Notes: generated from the letters alone by a model not told the origin. Shown: positions 42,689 through 53,016, counted from the stretch's first letter. The stretch: 64,000 bases of DNA from Novibacillus thermophilus (GCF_002005165.1 NZ_CP019699.1:1488001-1552000); one strand, 5' to 3'. Made by a program: numbers and translations.

Positions 42689-45600
42689 ATGCTTAAAATT
42701 CGAGTAGAGGAAGATGGAAAATCATTCGAGGCGTTTGTCAAAATGCTCATGATTAAACCTAAGCAGTTTGAATGGGAAGAGGAACGAATCGTCGGCATGG
42801 CCATTGCCGGGAATACAACGGCTTGCCGTGCGATACATGCCTCGGCGTATAGCCATTCACCATTCGTTGTTTTTGATGATGAAACGGGTGAAGAAAAGTC
42901 ATACCGACCGACGGGTCATTACCGACGGGTTGAGGAAATAAACGGCAAAGTCTGTCATATGTTTCTCTTGCCTCGCTTAGCTATACAAGATGAGTATAAT
43001 CAAGAACTCATCCAAGCGGAGCAAGAGGAAAAACCAAAACCGGATCGGGTGATTATCGCCCCGGATGGAGAAGTCGAAAAGGCTGCTGGGCGTTTCCTCG
43101 CTCACACCTACGGACTACCGCGATCGGAGGAATGGGTGGCGAAGTACCTTTCCATTCTTCCGGAAGAGAAGTGGTCCGAAATCAGGTGTGAGACAACACC
43201 TCTTATGAGAGATTGGCAAAACGTCCGCGCTGTTCACATCCATTCAATGGAAGAGCAGGAAGTCTTAGATGCTGTTCAACAGGCGATACACAATAACGTG
43301 CTTAACGTCTACAGCAGCATCGGAGGCGAAGCCGTCTTCCGGAAAGGGATGAGTACCGAGAATTATCTTCGGGAAAACGCCGAAACCCTTGCCGGTCACT
43401 TAGACCGGTACATGACACCGCAGTATGACGGAAGTCACTTTGACCGTTATATTGGAGAAACAAAACGGGTGAGCGTTCCTGCCCAAGCAAGAGTGATTAT
43501 GGGAGCTCTAACCGTTCTCAAAAAACAAAACTCCGTTTTTATCGTCGGAGATATGGGCACAGGTAAAACACAGATATCCCTAACAGTCATTTATTCCATG
43601 ATGAAACAACGAACGGATAGTGGGGCTAAAGACGGTTTGCGTGTCCTTATTGTCGCACCGGCGATTACGATCCCAAAGTGGGCAACCTCTGAAATTCCCA
43701 CAGTACTGGGACAATACCGGCAGACAACAATCGTTTTGAGCACAACGGAAGATGCGCTGACCTACGTTCGTAAGGTAAGAAACGGTCATAAGCCACCAAA
43801 AAACACGATAGAGTTTGTCCTCGTCTCAACTGACCGAATGAAGCTTGGGGCGAGCAGACATGTGTTAGGGGCAAGATGGAACAATCGGGATCACACATGG
43901 CGCTGCCCCGATTGCGGAAATCCGATCATGACCCCGGACGCGAAAGCAGAAGATGAATTCGCGGGATGGAGAGATGCCGTCAGTGACCCAAAAAATCCAC
44001 CAACAGAGGCTGAATTTTCGGCGGCAAGACGTACGGGCAATTTGGAAGCAAACGGTTTGCCTAAAAGTTACGTCAAAAAGTGGAACAATAAGATCCGCCG
44101 ATTTCAGTGTAATAATTGCACACCGGAAGGTAAGCAGAACCGTTCGTTGACACGTCCTGCCTTAAAACAACGCGGCGAGGATAAAATGAAAAATCGTTGG
44201 ATGATCGCGCAGATTTTCCAGCGAATGCTGCCTAACCATTTCCATGTTGGTATTTTTGACGAAATCCAACAAATGAAGGCGAGCGATAGCGGACGTGGCG
44301 TCGCTTTTCACAAGATACTAAAGTCTTGTCGGAAGGCCGTGTTTCTAACCGGGACGCTCACGAACGGTGCAGCAAGCTCCATCCAAGCGACGTTATGGCG
44401 CAGTGATCCTAAATCTTTGTTGGACGAAGGGTTCACACATGCCACCACTGCTGAGAAATGGGCGTATAAATACGGTGTTTTGGAACGTGTGACACACCGG
44501 GATGATGAAGGTGTCACCGGTGTGACAACAAACCGACGCAAAGAACGTGTCATTATCAAGGAAAAACCGGGGATCGCACCACAGCTTACGGCGAATCACT
44601 TACTCCACAAATCAGTGTTTATTGAGTTGAGTGATTTGGGACTGCCGTTAGTGAAGTTAAAAGAGATTCCCGTCATCGTAGACCTTGAGGAAGAACACGC
44701 TGAGGCGTACCAAACATTTCATCGGGATTTGTATAACACCTGTCGCGATATGCAGCAGGAATTGGGAACGGTAGCATGGTCACGGTTTAATCCGGCTACT
44801 CTGAATTATGCGGATCAGCCGCAATTGGGGCAGGAAATTGAGTTCAGAGCCAGGGATGGTGGGCTCTTACGCTCGGTGACTGCTCCGGATTTCTCGGAGG
44901 ATTATCTGACTTCCAAAGATAAAAAGATGGTGGAAATTGTCCAGAGAGAATTGGCAGAAGGTCGTGGTTGTCTGATCTTCACCAATTTCACAGGTTATTA
45001 CCGAACCAACGAACGGGTCCAAAAGGTACTTTATCGTCACGGGATTTCATCTGAAATACTCGATACGAAAACAACACCTTTGAGACGATTCGAGTGGTTG
45101 GAAGAGCAAAGGCGCAAAGGTACAAAGGTTCTTATTATGAATATGAGCCTTGTGCAAGTCGGATTGGATATAGTCAACTGGCCAACGATTTTGTATTACC
45201 AGTTGAACGACGATATTAATGTTATTCGGCAGTCCTCGCGGCGAGGATGGCGGCTGGGGCAGTCCAAAGAATGCCGTGTTTACTTCCTTGTCAATGGAGG
45301 GACACAGCAATTTAACCAGTTCCAACGTCTTATGAGTCGCCGCATTAACGCCATGCTCGTGGAAGGACGTATTGAACGTTCCGATAGCCTTGCGAAATAC
45401 GCGCAAGACGACATGAGCCACTTGGAACGGGATCTTTCCAAGAGTCTTGCTGCTAGTGAATTAGCAGACAAGTGGAGATCCGCTGCCGAAAAGGATGTCG
45501 ATAAAGAACTTGAGATGGTAGAGGAATCCGAGTTGAAGGCTCGGATCAAAGAAGCCTTTACCGAATTGACCGCTGAAACAAAGCGGCTGTGCGGTATCCC

Positions 45601-45787
45601 TGTAGATACGGCGAAGCTGAAAGAAGCCAAAGAAGTGGAAGTTGCTGCAGAACCGGCTTCCGTATCGACTGCCATGGAACAAATTGATCTGTTCGATTAC
45701 TTGGAACAGTTCACCGTTGAAAAAGTACAGATAAAACGCAGAGGAAAACCTGTGCAAGAAGTTGAGCAGATGACCATCGCGCTCTAA
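42689..45787 (+). CDS. SNF2/SF2-type helicase
   Basis: A 1,032-residue superfamily 2 ATPase. Walker A is VGDMGTGKTQ (about residue 290), the Walker B-type box is FDEIQQM (about 523), motif III TGTLTNG (about 555) and motif VI QSSRRGWRLGQSKECRVYF (about 850), typical of SNF2-like enzymes. Two Cys pairs inserted in the first RecA domain (CPDCGNPI near 406 and CNNC near 475) form a zinc ribbon. It probably translocates on dsDNA. Paired with the DUF6094 methyltransferase. The start follows the masked AAGGGG site. Confidence 0.85.
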   Translation: MLKIRVEEDGKSFEAFVKMLMIKPKQFEWEEERIVGMAIAGNTTACRAIHASAYSHSPFVVFDDETGEEKSYRPTGHYRRVEEINGKVCHMFLLPRLAIQDEYNQELIQAEQEEKPKPDRVIIAPDGEVEKAAGRFLAHTYGLPRSEEWVAKYLSILPEEKWSEIRCETTPLMRDWQNVRAVHIHSMEEQEVLDAVQQAIHNNVLNVYSSIGGEAVFRKGMSTENYLRENAETLAGHLDRYMTPQYDGSHFDRYIGETKRVSVPAQARVIMGALTVLKKQNSVFIVGDMGTGKTQISLTVIYSMMKQRTDSGAKDGLRVLIVAPAITIPKWATSEIPTVLGQYRQTTIVLSTTEDALTYVRKVRNGHKPPKNTIEFVLVSTDRMKLGASRHVLGARWNNRDHTWRCPDCGNPIMTPDAKAEDEFAGWRDAVSDPKNPPTEAEFSAARRTGNLEANGLPKSYVKKWNNKIRRFQCNNCTPEGKQNRSLTRPALKQRGEDKMKNRWMIAQIFQRMLPNHFHVGIFDEIQQMKASDSGRGVAFHKILKSCRKAVFLTGTLTNGAASSIQATLWRSDPKSLLDEGFTHATTAEKWAYKYGVLERVTHRDDEGVTGVTTNRRKERVIIKEKPGIAPQLTANHLLHKSVFIELSDLGLPLVKLKEIPVIVDLEEEHAEAYQTFHRDLYNTCRDMQQELGTVAWSRFNPATLNYADQPQLGQEIEFRARDGGLLRSVTAPDFSEDYLTSKDKKMVEIVQRELAEGRGCLIFTNFTGYYRTNERVQKVLYRHGISSEILDTKTTPLRRFEWLEEQRRKGTKVLIMNMSLVQVGLDIVNWPTILYYQLNDDINVIRQSSRRGWRLGQSKECRVYFLVNGGTQQFNQFQRLMSRRINAMLVEGRIERSDSLAKYAQDDMSHLERDLSKSLAASELADKWRSAAEKDVDKELEMVEESELKARIKEAFTELTAETKRLCGIPVDTAKLKEAKEVEVAAEPASVSTAMEQIDLFDYLEQFTVEKVQIKRRGKPVQEVEQMTIAL

Positions 45788-45804
45788 ATAACCTTTGTTT
45801 ACGT

Positions 45805-45854
45805 CCCCTTCCTAGCGGGGGAGTTAAATCAAACTCCCCCAGTGCTAGGTGGGG
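45805..45854 (+). other. Long intergenic stem-loop
   Basis: CCCC-tt-CCTAGC-GGGGGAGTT pairs with AACTCCCCC-agt-GCTAGG-t-GGGG: 19 pairs with small internal loops. There is no T tail. It sits 18 bases after the helicase stop and 12 bases before the next ribosome binding site. Confidence 0.75.
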
Positions 45855-45878
45855 AGTGAATAAAGGAGATATGTTCAA

Positions 45879-46700
45879 ATGTTAAACGCTGTATCACTCT
45901 TGGAGGAATTTGTCGAAAGTGGAGATTATCGGGAGTGGAAACAAGCGGAACACGAATTATCCATTGTAAGAAACGAATTTAAACGTTTTTTGAAAGAGGA
46001 TGAAATGCGAAGGGATTTTTCGCAAATGGGGATTAACCTCGTCGCTAAGTACCGACGAATCCCCGTGTATGAAGTAGATCATGAAGGGCTTAATCGTTAT
46101 CTCCACGAAAATTACGGATTACTGATTCCTGTTTCTACATTAGACACGGGGATTAGAAAGGACAATCCGGAATTGTGGGAGGCGTTAGGGGATTATCAGC
46201 TTCCCAACGAATGGTACGTTCGGTTCACCCCGAACAAGGCCGGGCGTGCGGAAAAGGAAGATGTTGATTACTCTTTAAACCTTCGTGAGTTGAGTAATGC
46301 TTTTTACGATTTAAGCGAACGTGTAGAGAGCTACAAAAAGACTTACGAAGATATTCGGGAAAAGTTGATGAAAGACAAAGAACTTCAGTTAAGTCGAAAG
46401 GTCCAAACAAAGTTTGGTTCAGTGTCCATGCAGGCGAAACGACCGGAATTCGATATGAAAAGGATTCTGCAAGAGTATGGCGAGGATTTTCTGATACATC
46501 ATGCTCGGGTACGAATGAAGGAACTCGACCATTTCATTGAACGTGGTTATATACGCAAACACGAAACAGATCAGTTCCGAAAAGTTACGGACATCCGTTT
46601 AGCCTTTATTGTGCAGAAGTTGGATGCTGAGCAGAGGCAACTTGAAATGCTCGATCGGAGGACAAACCGAATGGTCGAAGCATTGCGAGGTATTGGCTAA
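45879..46700 (+). CDS. Unknown helical protein
   Basis: A 273-residue charged soluble protein (ATG 45879 after AAAGGAGA). Predicted mostly helical, with a central coiled-coil-like stretch (SERVESYKKTYEDIREKL) and a Lys/Arg-rich segment near residues 165-185. No catalytic motif recognised. It lies between the helicase and the sliding clamp, so a DNA-replication or host-takeover role is plausible from context only. Confidence 0.6.
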   Translation: MLNAVSLLEEFVESGDYREWKQAEHELSIVRNEFKRFLKEDEMRRDFSQMGINLVAKYRRIPVYEVDHEGLNRYLHENYGLLIPVSTLDTGIRKDNPELWEALGDYQLPNEWYVRFTPNKAGRAEKEDVDYSLNLRELSNAFYDLSERVESYKKTYEDIREKLMKDKELQLSRKVQTKFGSVSMQAKRPEFDMKRILQEYGEDFLIHHARVRMKELDHFIERGYIRKHETDQFRKVTDIRLAFIVQKLDAEQRQLEMLDRRTNRMVEALRGIG

Positions 46701-46734
46701 AAATCAGGGAAAACACACTTGTGTTTACAAAAAA

Positions 46735-46770
46735 ACGCACTGATCCCCTTTAGGATTGGTGCGTCTCTTT
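46735..46770 (+). terminator. Rho-independent terminator
   Basis: ACGCAC-TGATCC pairs with GGATTG-GTGCGT, then a CTCTTT tail. The sequence is similar to the terminators of the two candidate RNAs. Confidence 0.65.
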
Positions 46771-46803
46771 ACTCTTAAAAAACATTTCAAAGGAGAGGTT
46801 TCC

Positions 46804-47922
46804 ATGTTTGTAACTGTCCAAAAATCTGTATTGGCGGAAGCTTTGGCAAAAGCGGCTCGTATGGTAGCGAAAGGGGATACCATACCAATCCTTAACTGCA
46901 TCAAATTCACTGCGACAGACGAGGGTATCCGCTTAGTTGGCGGGAATACGGCACACACCATCGAAGTTCACATTCCGGCAGACAACGACAGCGTCATCAT
47001 CGAAAAAACCGGAAGTATCGTGTTGCCGGCGTTGCTTCGTGAAATTGTCCGGAAGTTGGAGCAAGAGGATGTCACCATTCAGACGAATGGTGATTTGATC
47101 ACAACCATCAAGTCCGGGGAAGCAACTTTTCAGCTCAATGGGATTGATCCCGAAGAATATCCATCCCAGACTCTTAAGAATGCGGGACGCGGAGCGTTCA
47201 CTTTAACGGGTGAAAAGCTGAAAGATTTCGTCGCCAAAACTGCACACTCCGCAAGCAAATCTGGCACAAGACCGGTTTTGGAAGGGGTGTTCGTACAGAC
47301 AGGTGAAGGAAAATTAAAATTCACTGCCACAGATTCCCACCGCCTGTCATTGATCGAACGGTTGGAAAAAACAAAAGAACCCTTGGAAGCTATTGTACAC
47401 CGAGACTCTTTCGTCGAACTCGTTCGGGTTGTGGACGAGCAAGATGAGGTGGAAATCACCCTGGCGGACAACTGGCTTGTTGCTGAGACCAAGGGAATGA
47501 TTTTTCGCTCCCGTCTTCTTGAGGGAAATTATCCCAATGTGGATCGAGTTATCCCTCAAGATTATACAACAAAGGTAGGTCTAAACCGATCAGAACTTCT
47601 CTCTGCTCTGGATCGCCTTTCAATTTTAACGTCTAACAAGGTTGTTAAAATGTCTGTGAAAGAAATAGACATTAGTCATGTCGTCGAATTAGAAACCGCA
47701 GAAGCAGAGAAAGGTTCAGCTCAAGAAATGTTATTCGTTGAAGGTTTTGAGGGCGAGTTGCTGGAAATTTCCTTCAACGCCGGATATGCGATTGAGGCAT
47801 TAAAAGCGTTAGAGGATACAGACGTTATTTTCGGCTTTACCGGTGAGCATTCGCCATTTACGATAATGCCAAAAAATGAAGCAGGTGAACTACAACTCAT
47901 CTTGCCGGTGAGGGCAAGCTAA
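46804..47922 (+). CDS. dnaN: DNA polymerase III beta subunit (sliding clamp)
   Basis: A 372-residue protein, close to the usual 370-380, with three clamp domains and typical segments: NCIKFTATDEG, KFTATDSHRLSL and the FTIMPKN-LQLILPVR ending. It tethers polymerases and other partners to DNA. Housekeeping bacteria carry one dnaN near dnaA; this copy lies amid conjugation genes and so is an element-borne duplicate. ATG 46804 follows AAAGGAGAGG. It may help the element replicate with the host polymerase. Confidence 0.95.
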   Translation: MFVTVQKSVLAEALAKAARMVAKGDTIPILNCIKFTATDEGIRLVGGNTAHTIEVHIPADNDSVIIEKTGSIVLPALLREIVRKLEQEDVTIQTNGDLITTIKSGEATFQLNGIDPEEYPSQTLKNAGRGAFTLTGEKLKDFVAKTAHSASKSGTRPVLEGVFVQTGEGKLKFTATDSHRLSLIERLEKTKEPLEAIVHRDSFVELVRVVDEQDEVEITLADNWLVAETKGMIFRSRLLEGNYPNVDRVIPQDYTTKVGLNRSELLSALDRLSILTSNKVVKMSVKEIDISHVVELETAEAEKGSAQEMLFVEGFEGELLEISFNAGYAIEALKALEDTDVIFGFTGEHSPFTIMPKNEAGELQLILPVRAS

Positions 47923-47936
47923 AAAGGCAAAAAAGG

Positions 47937-47965
47937 GGCAGCTGGCTAATCCGGCTGCCTTTTTT
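47937..47965 (+). terminator. Rho-independent terminator after dnaN
   Basis: GGCAGC-t-GG stem with CC-g-GCTGCC, five-base loop, six T. Confidence 0.85.
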
Positions 47966-48045
47966 ATTACACAATCGCGCCCCGTTAGTTAAATAATTTC
48001 CCCGCATATGCAAAAAGAAACGGCTAGGCTTATCTTGCTGTTTCA

Positions 48046-48198
48046 CTATTTGAATAAGTTTCGCAGTGCCTTGCCAGTTGCCCGCCCTGCTGCCCTTCGG
48101 GCAATCCTCTTTCCGATCTTGCCTTTTTTCACAGCATTCACATCGCCCAAAAGACGGGCGAGCGTATACAAAAAGCCGCGCGTTTTGTTCAGCGACAT
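48046..48198 (-). CDS. Small basic protein
   Basis: A 50-residue very basic protein (MSLNKTRGFLYTLARLLGDV...) on the reverse strand, with GGGGGGATTAAG directly before its ATG at 48198. The Arg/Lys/Gly-rich C-terminal half suggests nucleic-acid binding. Similar small proteins occur in Bacillales, without known function. It is transcribed divergently from the next regulator. Confidence 0.65.
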   Translation of the reverse strand: MSLNKTRGFLYTLARLLGDVNAVKKGKIGKRIARRAAGRATGKALRNLFK

Positions 48199-48229
48199 CT
48201 TAATCCCCCCAGATATATTCGTCTCCGAT

Positions 48230-48257
48230 TTGTACTCTTTGGAACTCATTGTATAAT
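48230..48257 (+). promoter_or_regulatory. SigA-type promoter of the HTH regulator
   Basis: TTGTAC (48230-48235), 16-base spacer, TATAAT (48252-48257). Confidence 0.6.
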
Positions 48258-48289
48258 AAAATTACACAAATTAGAAGTTGGTGGTTTGG

Positions 48290-48517
48290 TTGGCAATTTC
48301 GTTTAAACCTCTGTGGGTCACTTTGGCCCATAAAGGATTAACTAAAAAAGACTTAATGGAAAAATGCAAGATATATCCAAGTACCGTCTCGCGCATGACA
48401 CACAATCAGTCTGTGTCATTGCGTGTCATCGAACGTATTTGTACCGGGCTTAATTGCCGGATAGAGCATGTAGTAGAAATTACTCCTGATCAACCGGAAG
48501 AGAAACAGTATACATAA
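48290..48517 (+). CDS. Cro/C1-type HTH regulator (YozG-like)
   Basis: A 75-residue one-domain regulator starting TTG 48290 (LAISFKPLWVTLAHKGLTKKDL). The helix-turn-helix covers about residues 18-55, with the recognition region YPSTVSRMTHNQ. Small YozG-type regulators control neighbouring operons, often their own. It is divergent from the basic protein gene. The IS1380 copy begins 13 bases after its stop. Confidence 0.75.
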   Translation: MAISFKPLWVTLAHKGLTKKDLMEKCKIYPSTVSRMTHNQSVSLRVIERICTGLNCRIEHVVEITPDQPEEKQYT

Positions 48518-48529
48518 AACAATATTCTC

Positions 48530-49627
48530 CCTGAATTATTCATAACCGCGTCTCAAATGTTTTAAAAACCAGTTTCAAGCCTGATTTTTGTAAGTTTTTG
48601 GTTTCCCTAGATGTTTTCTCAAATAATTACCTAATCTACTGGAAAAACAGCAGGAAGTCATACGCTAACTTTCAAAATCGGCTGTAAAAGGGCACACTGA
48701 TCCTGTGGTCAATGTGAATGCTATGAGATTGACTTTTCTAATATCATCTCATTCAACCAAGCCGTGGGAGGTGATGGATGGTTCGTAAAGTCTGCCAATA
48801 AGCCTTTTGATACAGACAACTGCTGCACAGTTTAAATGTCAGATATCTGCCTGAACGAACCAGCTTTCCCGCGATCTTAAGCAACTTCAAACGGATGTTG
48901 TCGATACGATTTTTGTTCATCGTTCTAGGTAGACACAGTCGACGAAACCAGTTGTTGAAGTTATAGGCGAGCACCATGAGTTGCAGCTTTGTGGCGTTGC
49001 TGTAAAACGATGGACTGCTCATCTGATCGAAAGCAAAGCCGTTCTTGGCTTCTTTGATAAAGTTTTCCATCGTGCCACGGTTCGCATAAAGCTTGACGAT
49101 GTTTTTGGGTGAGAGCCCCATGTTGGTCACGATGAAGGTGTAGGTGAAGAAAAGCTCACCTTCCGGTTTCTCCATCTTGACCACCACACGACGTGGCTTA
49201 TCCCAAGCACGTGCCTGGTAGTCAAATGATGTGTAAAACACCTTGGCTTCTGTCGTGTTCAGATCAAACCGTTTCCAGAGTTCATCTTCAAATGGCTGTG
49301 CTTTTTGTTTCAACACGTTGTTTGCTTTTAAACGGATCACATAGTGGACATCATGTGTTTCCGCCAATTGATAGAGAGCCGGGATGGCAAAACCGCTGTC
49401 CCCGCGTATGCATAGCGTTGCCCATGGACTTTGCTTCCGATATCGCTTGATTTCAGGGCCGACAAAGCGGACGACTTGCCGGGATGTGTACACATGACCA
49501 GCGCGCAGTTCTGCTTTGAGACAATCTCCAGTCAGTCCATCAAACATCATCAGGGGATGGTAACCCTGGGCTTGATAATGCGTGTTAAAGGCGGATCCAT
49601 GCTGTTCACCATAGGTGGCCAAGTTGG
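48530..49627 (-). mobile_element. IS1380-family element, 5'-truncated copy
   Basis: Bases 48530-49627 match 54561-55660 almost perfectly (a one-base indel and a few substitutions in the non-coding end). The copy breaks off after CCAAGTTGG at about 49627, losing the transposase N-terminus and one end of the element. Same orientation as the longer copy. Confidence 0.85.
48753..49627 (-). pseudogene. IS1380-family transposase, C-terminal fragment
   Basis: Holds the last 289 or so residues of the 440-residue transposase encoded at 54785, with identical protein sequence apart from one residue near the end (PRLG versus PRFG). The N-terminal 150 residues are missing, including the first catalytic Asp region, so it is inactive. 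Confidence 0.88.
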
Positions 49628-49681
49628 GGTTCCGCCGTCAAAACGCGGATTTTCCCCGCTAAGCGATCAAGTAATATAAAA

Positions 49682-50421
49682 TCCCTATAACTGTTCTCCA
49701 CCACAAAGGATCGCCACGGGATGAATATTCAACCGACCTGCTTTTTGTTCTTCTGCTAATATATCCATCACGGTTGGATAACCTCCCATCACAGTCGGTT
49801 GGTATTCATTCAGTTCTTTGACCAGTGTGGAAAGAGGGGATTGAATCGAAAAAACTCTGATTTTCTCATTTGAAGGCTGTTTTAAGCGCATGCGTTCAGC
49901 CGTGCTGTATGCTGTGAAATGTCCCGCTGTCGAACATACTGCCGCATTTCGTCCGCCTTTAACCCCTATTTCCACAAGTCACTCCATTTCAATTTTGTTG
50001 TTCCGCGAATAGCCATCAATATTTTCATAATCGTATCTGAACCTTTATCTTGAATAAAGATCCCAGGCACTCCAGTTGACCCCGAAGTGGTCGAAACCAT
50101 ATAGCGTCCTAAATAAAGCTGTCCGATTAACGACATATCTGACACGAATTCTTTTACACTTTCTATGGTTACAGCCGGGTCCGTCACCCATTCATTAAAA
50201 TGGGCCATGAGTTCTGATTTGGTGACGGTAGGGGTTTGCTGTAAGTTGGTGATGTTTTCTGGTAACTCTCTGTATTTTTTTGCATAATATCGGGAGTTCA
50301 ATCTCGCAAAACGGATGAGGTCAGCCAAACGAGATTGTTGTCGGGAAAGAATGTCTTCTGGTTTGCCACTCTTCATCCTCCAGATATCTATAGCCGTTTT
50401 CAACGGTGTAAGATTCTCCAT
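49682..50421 (-). pseudogene. Truncated phenylacetate-CoA ligase-like (CapK-type) adenylation protein
   Basis: On the reverse strand, ATG 50421 follows GGAGGAT and gives an AMP-binding protein N-terminus with the P-loop-like STTSGSTGVPGIF. The frame stops at about 49966 (after KWSDLWK) and resumes in another frame as GVKGGRNAAVCSTAGHF; one extra A in the AAA run would join them. It ends after ILCGGEQL at the junction with the IS1380 fragment, losing the C-terminal half. Probably the remnant of a chromosomal or cargo gene. Confidence 0.75.
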
Positions 50422-50528
50422 CGTGGTATCCTCCATCTCTCTTCTGTTAAAACTCCATTGTCAGTAAGTGATCTGAGGGTGAAAACAGCCGATTGCCTTT
50501 TATTTCTGGAAATCGGCTGTTTTCAGTT

Positions 50529-52658
50529 TTACTCCTTCACCTTTAACAATCTCAGTCCATTTAAGGTTACAATCAAGGTCGCTCCCATATCAGCGAAGAT
50601 CGCCATCCAGAGAGTGAGCCACCCTGGAACAATGAGTAATAGGGCTACTGCTTTAATCGCTAAAGAGAATGTAATGTTTTGCTTAATAATGCGTAGCGCT
50701 TGACGGCTTAATTTGATGGTAAATGGTAGTTTTCGTAGATCATCTGCCATGAGAGCGATATCCGCTGTTTCCAAGGCAGTGTCTGTACCAGCTCCACCCA
50801 TGGCAATTCCTACGGTTGATGATGCGAGAGCTGGAGCATCATTGACTCCGTCACCGACCATCGCAACTCTGGAACCATCTGAGCGAAGTTGCTTGATAAA
50901 CTCTAACTTTTGATGCGGAAGAAGATCAGCTTGAATTTCTCCGACTCCTAAACGCTCCCCAATCGCCTTTGCAGTTGCTTCGTTATCACCCGTCAACATC
51001 ACGGTTTTCTTAATTCCTAATTGGTGAAGTTGTTGAATCACGTCTTTACTGCTTTCACGAACTTCATCTGCCACCGCAATCAGAGCAAGAGCCTCCATTT
51101 CAGTTCCCAAAACCATGACCGTTTTTCCTTGAGTTTGGAGTTGAAGAATCAAGTCAGACTGATCCTCAGACAACCCGTTAGGTAATAACTCATTGAACAA
51201 AGCTGGACTTCCCACATAATAAAGGGTTCCTTGGACTTTGGCTTGAACCCCTTTACCCGTAATGGAGGTAAAGTCTTCTACTGCCAATGATTGAATATCC
51301 ATTCCTTTTTCTTCTGCTTTTCGAACAATCGCGGAAGCAAGAGGATGTTGGGAGTTTTTCTCGATGGCAGCTGTAATCGCTAAGTATTCATCCTCTTTTT
51401 CTTTCACAAATGCCACGATGTCTGTTACCGCAGGGACACCTTTCGTTAAGGTTCCTGTCTTATCGAAGGCGATGGCAGAGAGTGCTCCTGCCTCTTCTAA
51501 ATGAATCCCACCTTTAATGAGAACTCCATTTCGAGCCGCATTTCCAATCGCTGTCACAATCGAAACAGGTGTTGAAATGACTAAGGCACAAGGACATCCA
51601 ACCACTAGCAGAGCTAGCCCACGATAAATCCAATCACTCCAATCTGCATTGAAGAGAAGAGGCGGGACAACCGCTAGTAGCAAACCAGCCACTAAGATCG
51701 CAGGAGTATAGATTTTCGCAAATCGATCCACAAACGCTTGAGAAGGAGCCCGTTCCGCTTGTGCTTCTTCAACCAAATGAATGATCTTTGCGATCGTAGT
51801 ATCCTCAACCCGCTTCGTTACTTTCACTTCCAATAGACCTTCTTCATTCAACGTTCCGGCAAAAACCTCATCATCAACTGTTTTGGCAACGGGGATCGAC
51901 TCACCTGTAATGGCTGCCTGATTGATGGAAGAGGTTCCTTTCACCACAACCCCATCCATAGCTAACTTCTGCCCAGGCTTGACGATCATGATATCCCCAA
52001 TTTGAATCTCGTCCACTGGAACCGTTAATTCTTCGTCTCCACGTCGGATCAGAGCTTGTTTAGGAGCAATGTCCATCAGAGAGCGAATGGATTGACGGGC
52101 TTTGTCCATCGAATATCGTTCTAAGGCTTCACTAATGGCAAACAGGATGACAACGGTGGCTCCTTCTCCCCATTCACCAATCGCCGCTGCTCCTATAATG
52201 GCAATCGTCATCAACGTACCCATATCAAACTGGAGACGGAATAAGTTTTGGATTCCTTTGATAAAAAGTCGGTATCCACCAATGAGAATCGAGGAAGCAT
52301 AAAGAAGAATCGTAAGTAAGCCCTCTTCGCCATAAAACTCGCTGGCTCCCCAACCTGCTAACAGAAAAGCAAGGGAAAAAAGGAGTCGGATGTTCTCTTG
52401 GTTTTTCCAGAAAGGAACACGTTCCACTTGGATTTCTTGATTCTCAGGAACGACTTTCAGATTCTCAAAAGACCCTGCTTTCTCTAATTGCTCAATCGTG
52501 GGTTCAGCCCCATATACCGAGATTTTAGAGGCTCCAAAGTTGACCTTTGCATCTGTCACACCGGGTATGTCTTTTACGTTTTTCTCAAACTGCGCTGCAC
52601 AGTTCGCACAAGTAAAACCTTGAACCCGATATACTTTTTTATCTTGTGCTTGCTCCAT
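50529..52658 (-). CDS. cadA: Cd2+/Zn2+/Pb2+-exporting P-type ATPase
   Basis: A 709-residue P1B-type ATPase. One N-terminal HMA domain carries GFTCANCA (residues about 14-21). The metal-channel motif is CPCALV (about 354), the phosphorylation site DKTGTLTKG, and the hinge [12 protein letters not shown]. These features mark the CadA/ZntA group, which pumps Cd, Zn and Pb out of the cytoplasm. The start overlaps the end of the repressor gene by 20 bases, forming a cadC-cadA operon under CadC control. Confidence 0.95.
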   Translation of the reverse strand: MEQAQDKKVYRVQGFTCANCAAQFEKNVKDIPGVTDAKVNFGASKISVYGAEPTIEQLEKAGSFENLKVVPENQEIQVERVPFWKNQENIRLLFSLAFLLAGWGASEFYGEEGLLTILLYASSILIGGYRLFIKGIQNLFRLQFDMGTLMTIAIIGAAAIGEWGEGATVVILFAISEALERYSMDKARQSIRSLMDIAPKQALIRRGDEELTVPVDEIQIGDIMIVKPGQKLAMDGVVVKGTSSINQAAITGESIPVAKTVDDEVFAGTLNEEGLLEVKVTKRVEDTTIAKIIHLVEEAQAERAPSQAFVDRFAKIYTPAILVAGLLLAVVPPLLFNADWSDWIYRGLALLVVGCPCALVISTPVSIVTAIGNAARNGVLIKGGIHLEEAGALSAIAFDKTGTLTKGVPAVTDIVAFVKEKEDEYLAITAAIEKNSQHPLASAIVRKAEEKGMDIQSLAVEDFTSITGKGVQAKVQGTLYYVGSPALFNELLPNGLSEDQSDLILQLQTQGKTVMVLGTEMEALALIAVADEVRESSKDVIQQLHQLGIKKTVMLTGDNEATAKAIGERLGVGEIQADLLPHQKLEFIKQLRSDGSRVAMVGDGVNDAPALASSTVGIAMGGAGTDTALETADIALMADDLRKLPFTIKLSRQALRIIKQNITFSLAIKAVALLLIVPGWLTLWMAIFADMGATLIVTLNGLRLLKVKE

Positions 52659-53016
52659 TGCTAGTCATCTCCTTCTGATGTTCAAACGCCAACTGAACAA
52701 ATTGCCTTACATGATCATCATCAAGGGAATAAAAGACTAATTTCCCTTCTTTCCGATACTTTGCCAATCCCATATTTCGTAGCAAACGTAAATGATGGGA
52801 AGCCGTAGCCAACGTGGAATCAATGATATTCGCTACGTCACAGACACAAAGCTCATCCTCTTGTACTAAGGCATATGCAATTTTTAAACGAGTTGGATCT
52901 GCGAGTGCTTTAAACAGTTGGGCTGTATCTACAGGATCAACCGTTTCTAAGGAAGTTTGAACTCGCTTGACCTTTTCTTCGTCATAACAATATATTTCAC
53001 AGCGTTCTTCACTCAA
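52639..53016 (-). CDS. cadC: ArsR/SmtB-family metal-sensing repressor
   Basis: A 125-residue winged-helix repressor. TTG 53016 with GTGAGGTG upstream is preferred to the longer frame. The metal-binding ELCVCD motif in the helix near residue 60, plus N-terminal Cys residues ([11 protein letters not shown]), match CadC, which senses Cd/Pb/Zn. The recognition helix is in [13 protein letters not shown]. It represses the cadC-cadA operon at the operators just upstream until metal binds. Confidence 0.92.
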   Translation of the reverse strand: MSEERCEIYCYDEEKVKRVQTSLETVDPVDTAQLFKALADPTRLKIAYALVQEDELCVCDVANIIDSTLATASHHLRLLRNMGLAKYRKEGKLVFYSLDDDHVRQFVQLAFEHQKEMTSNGASTR

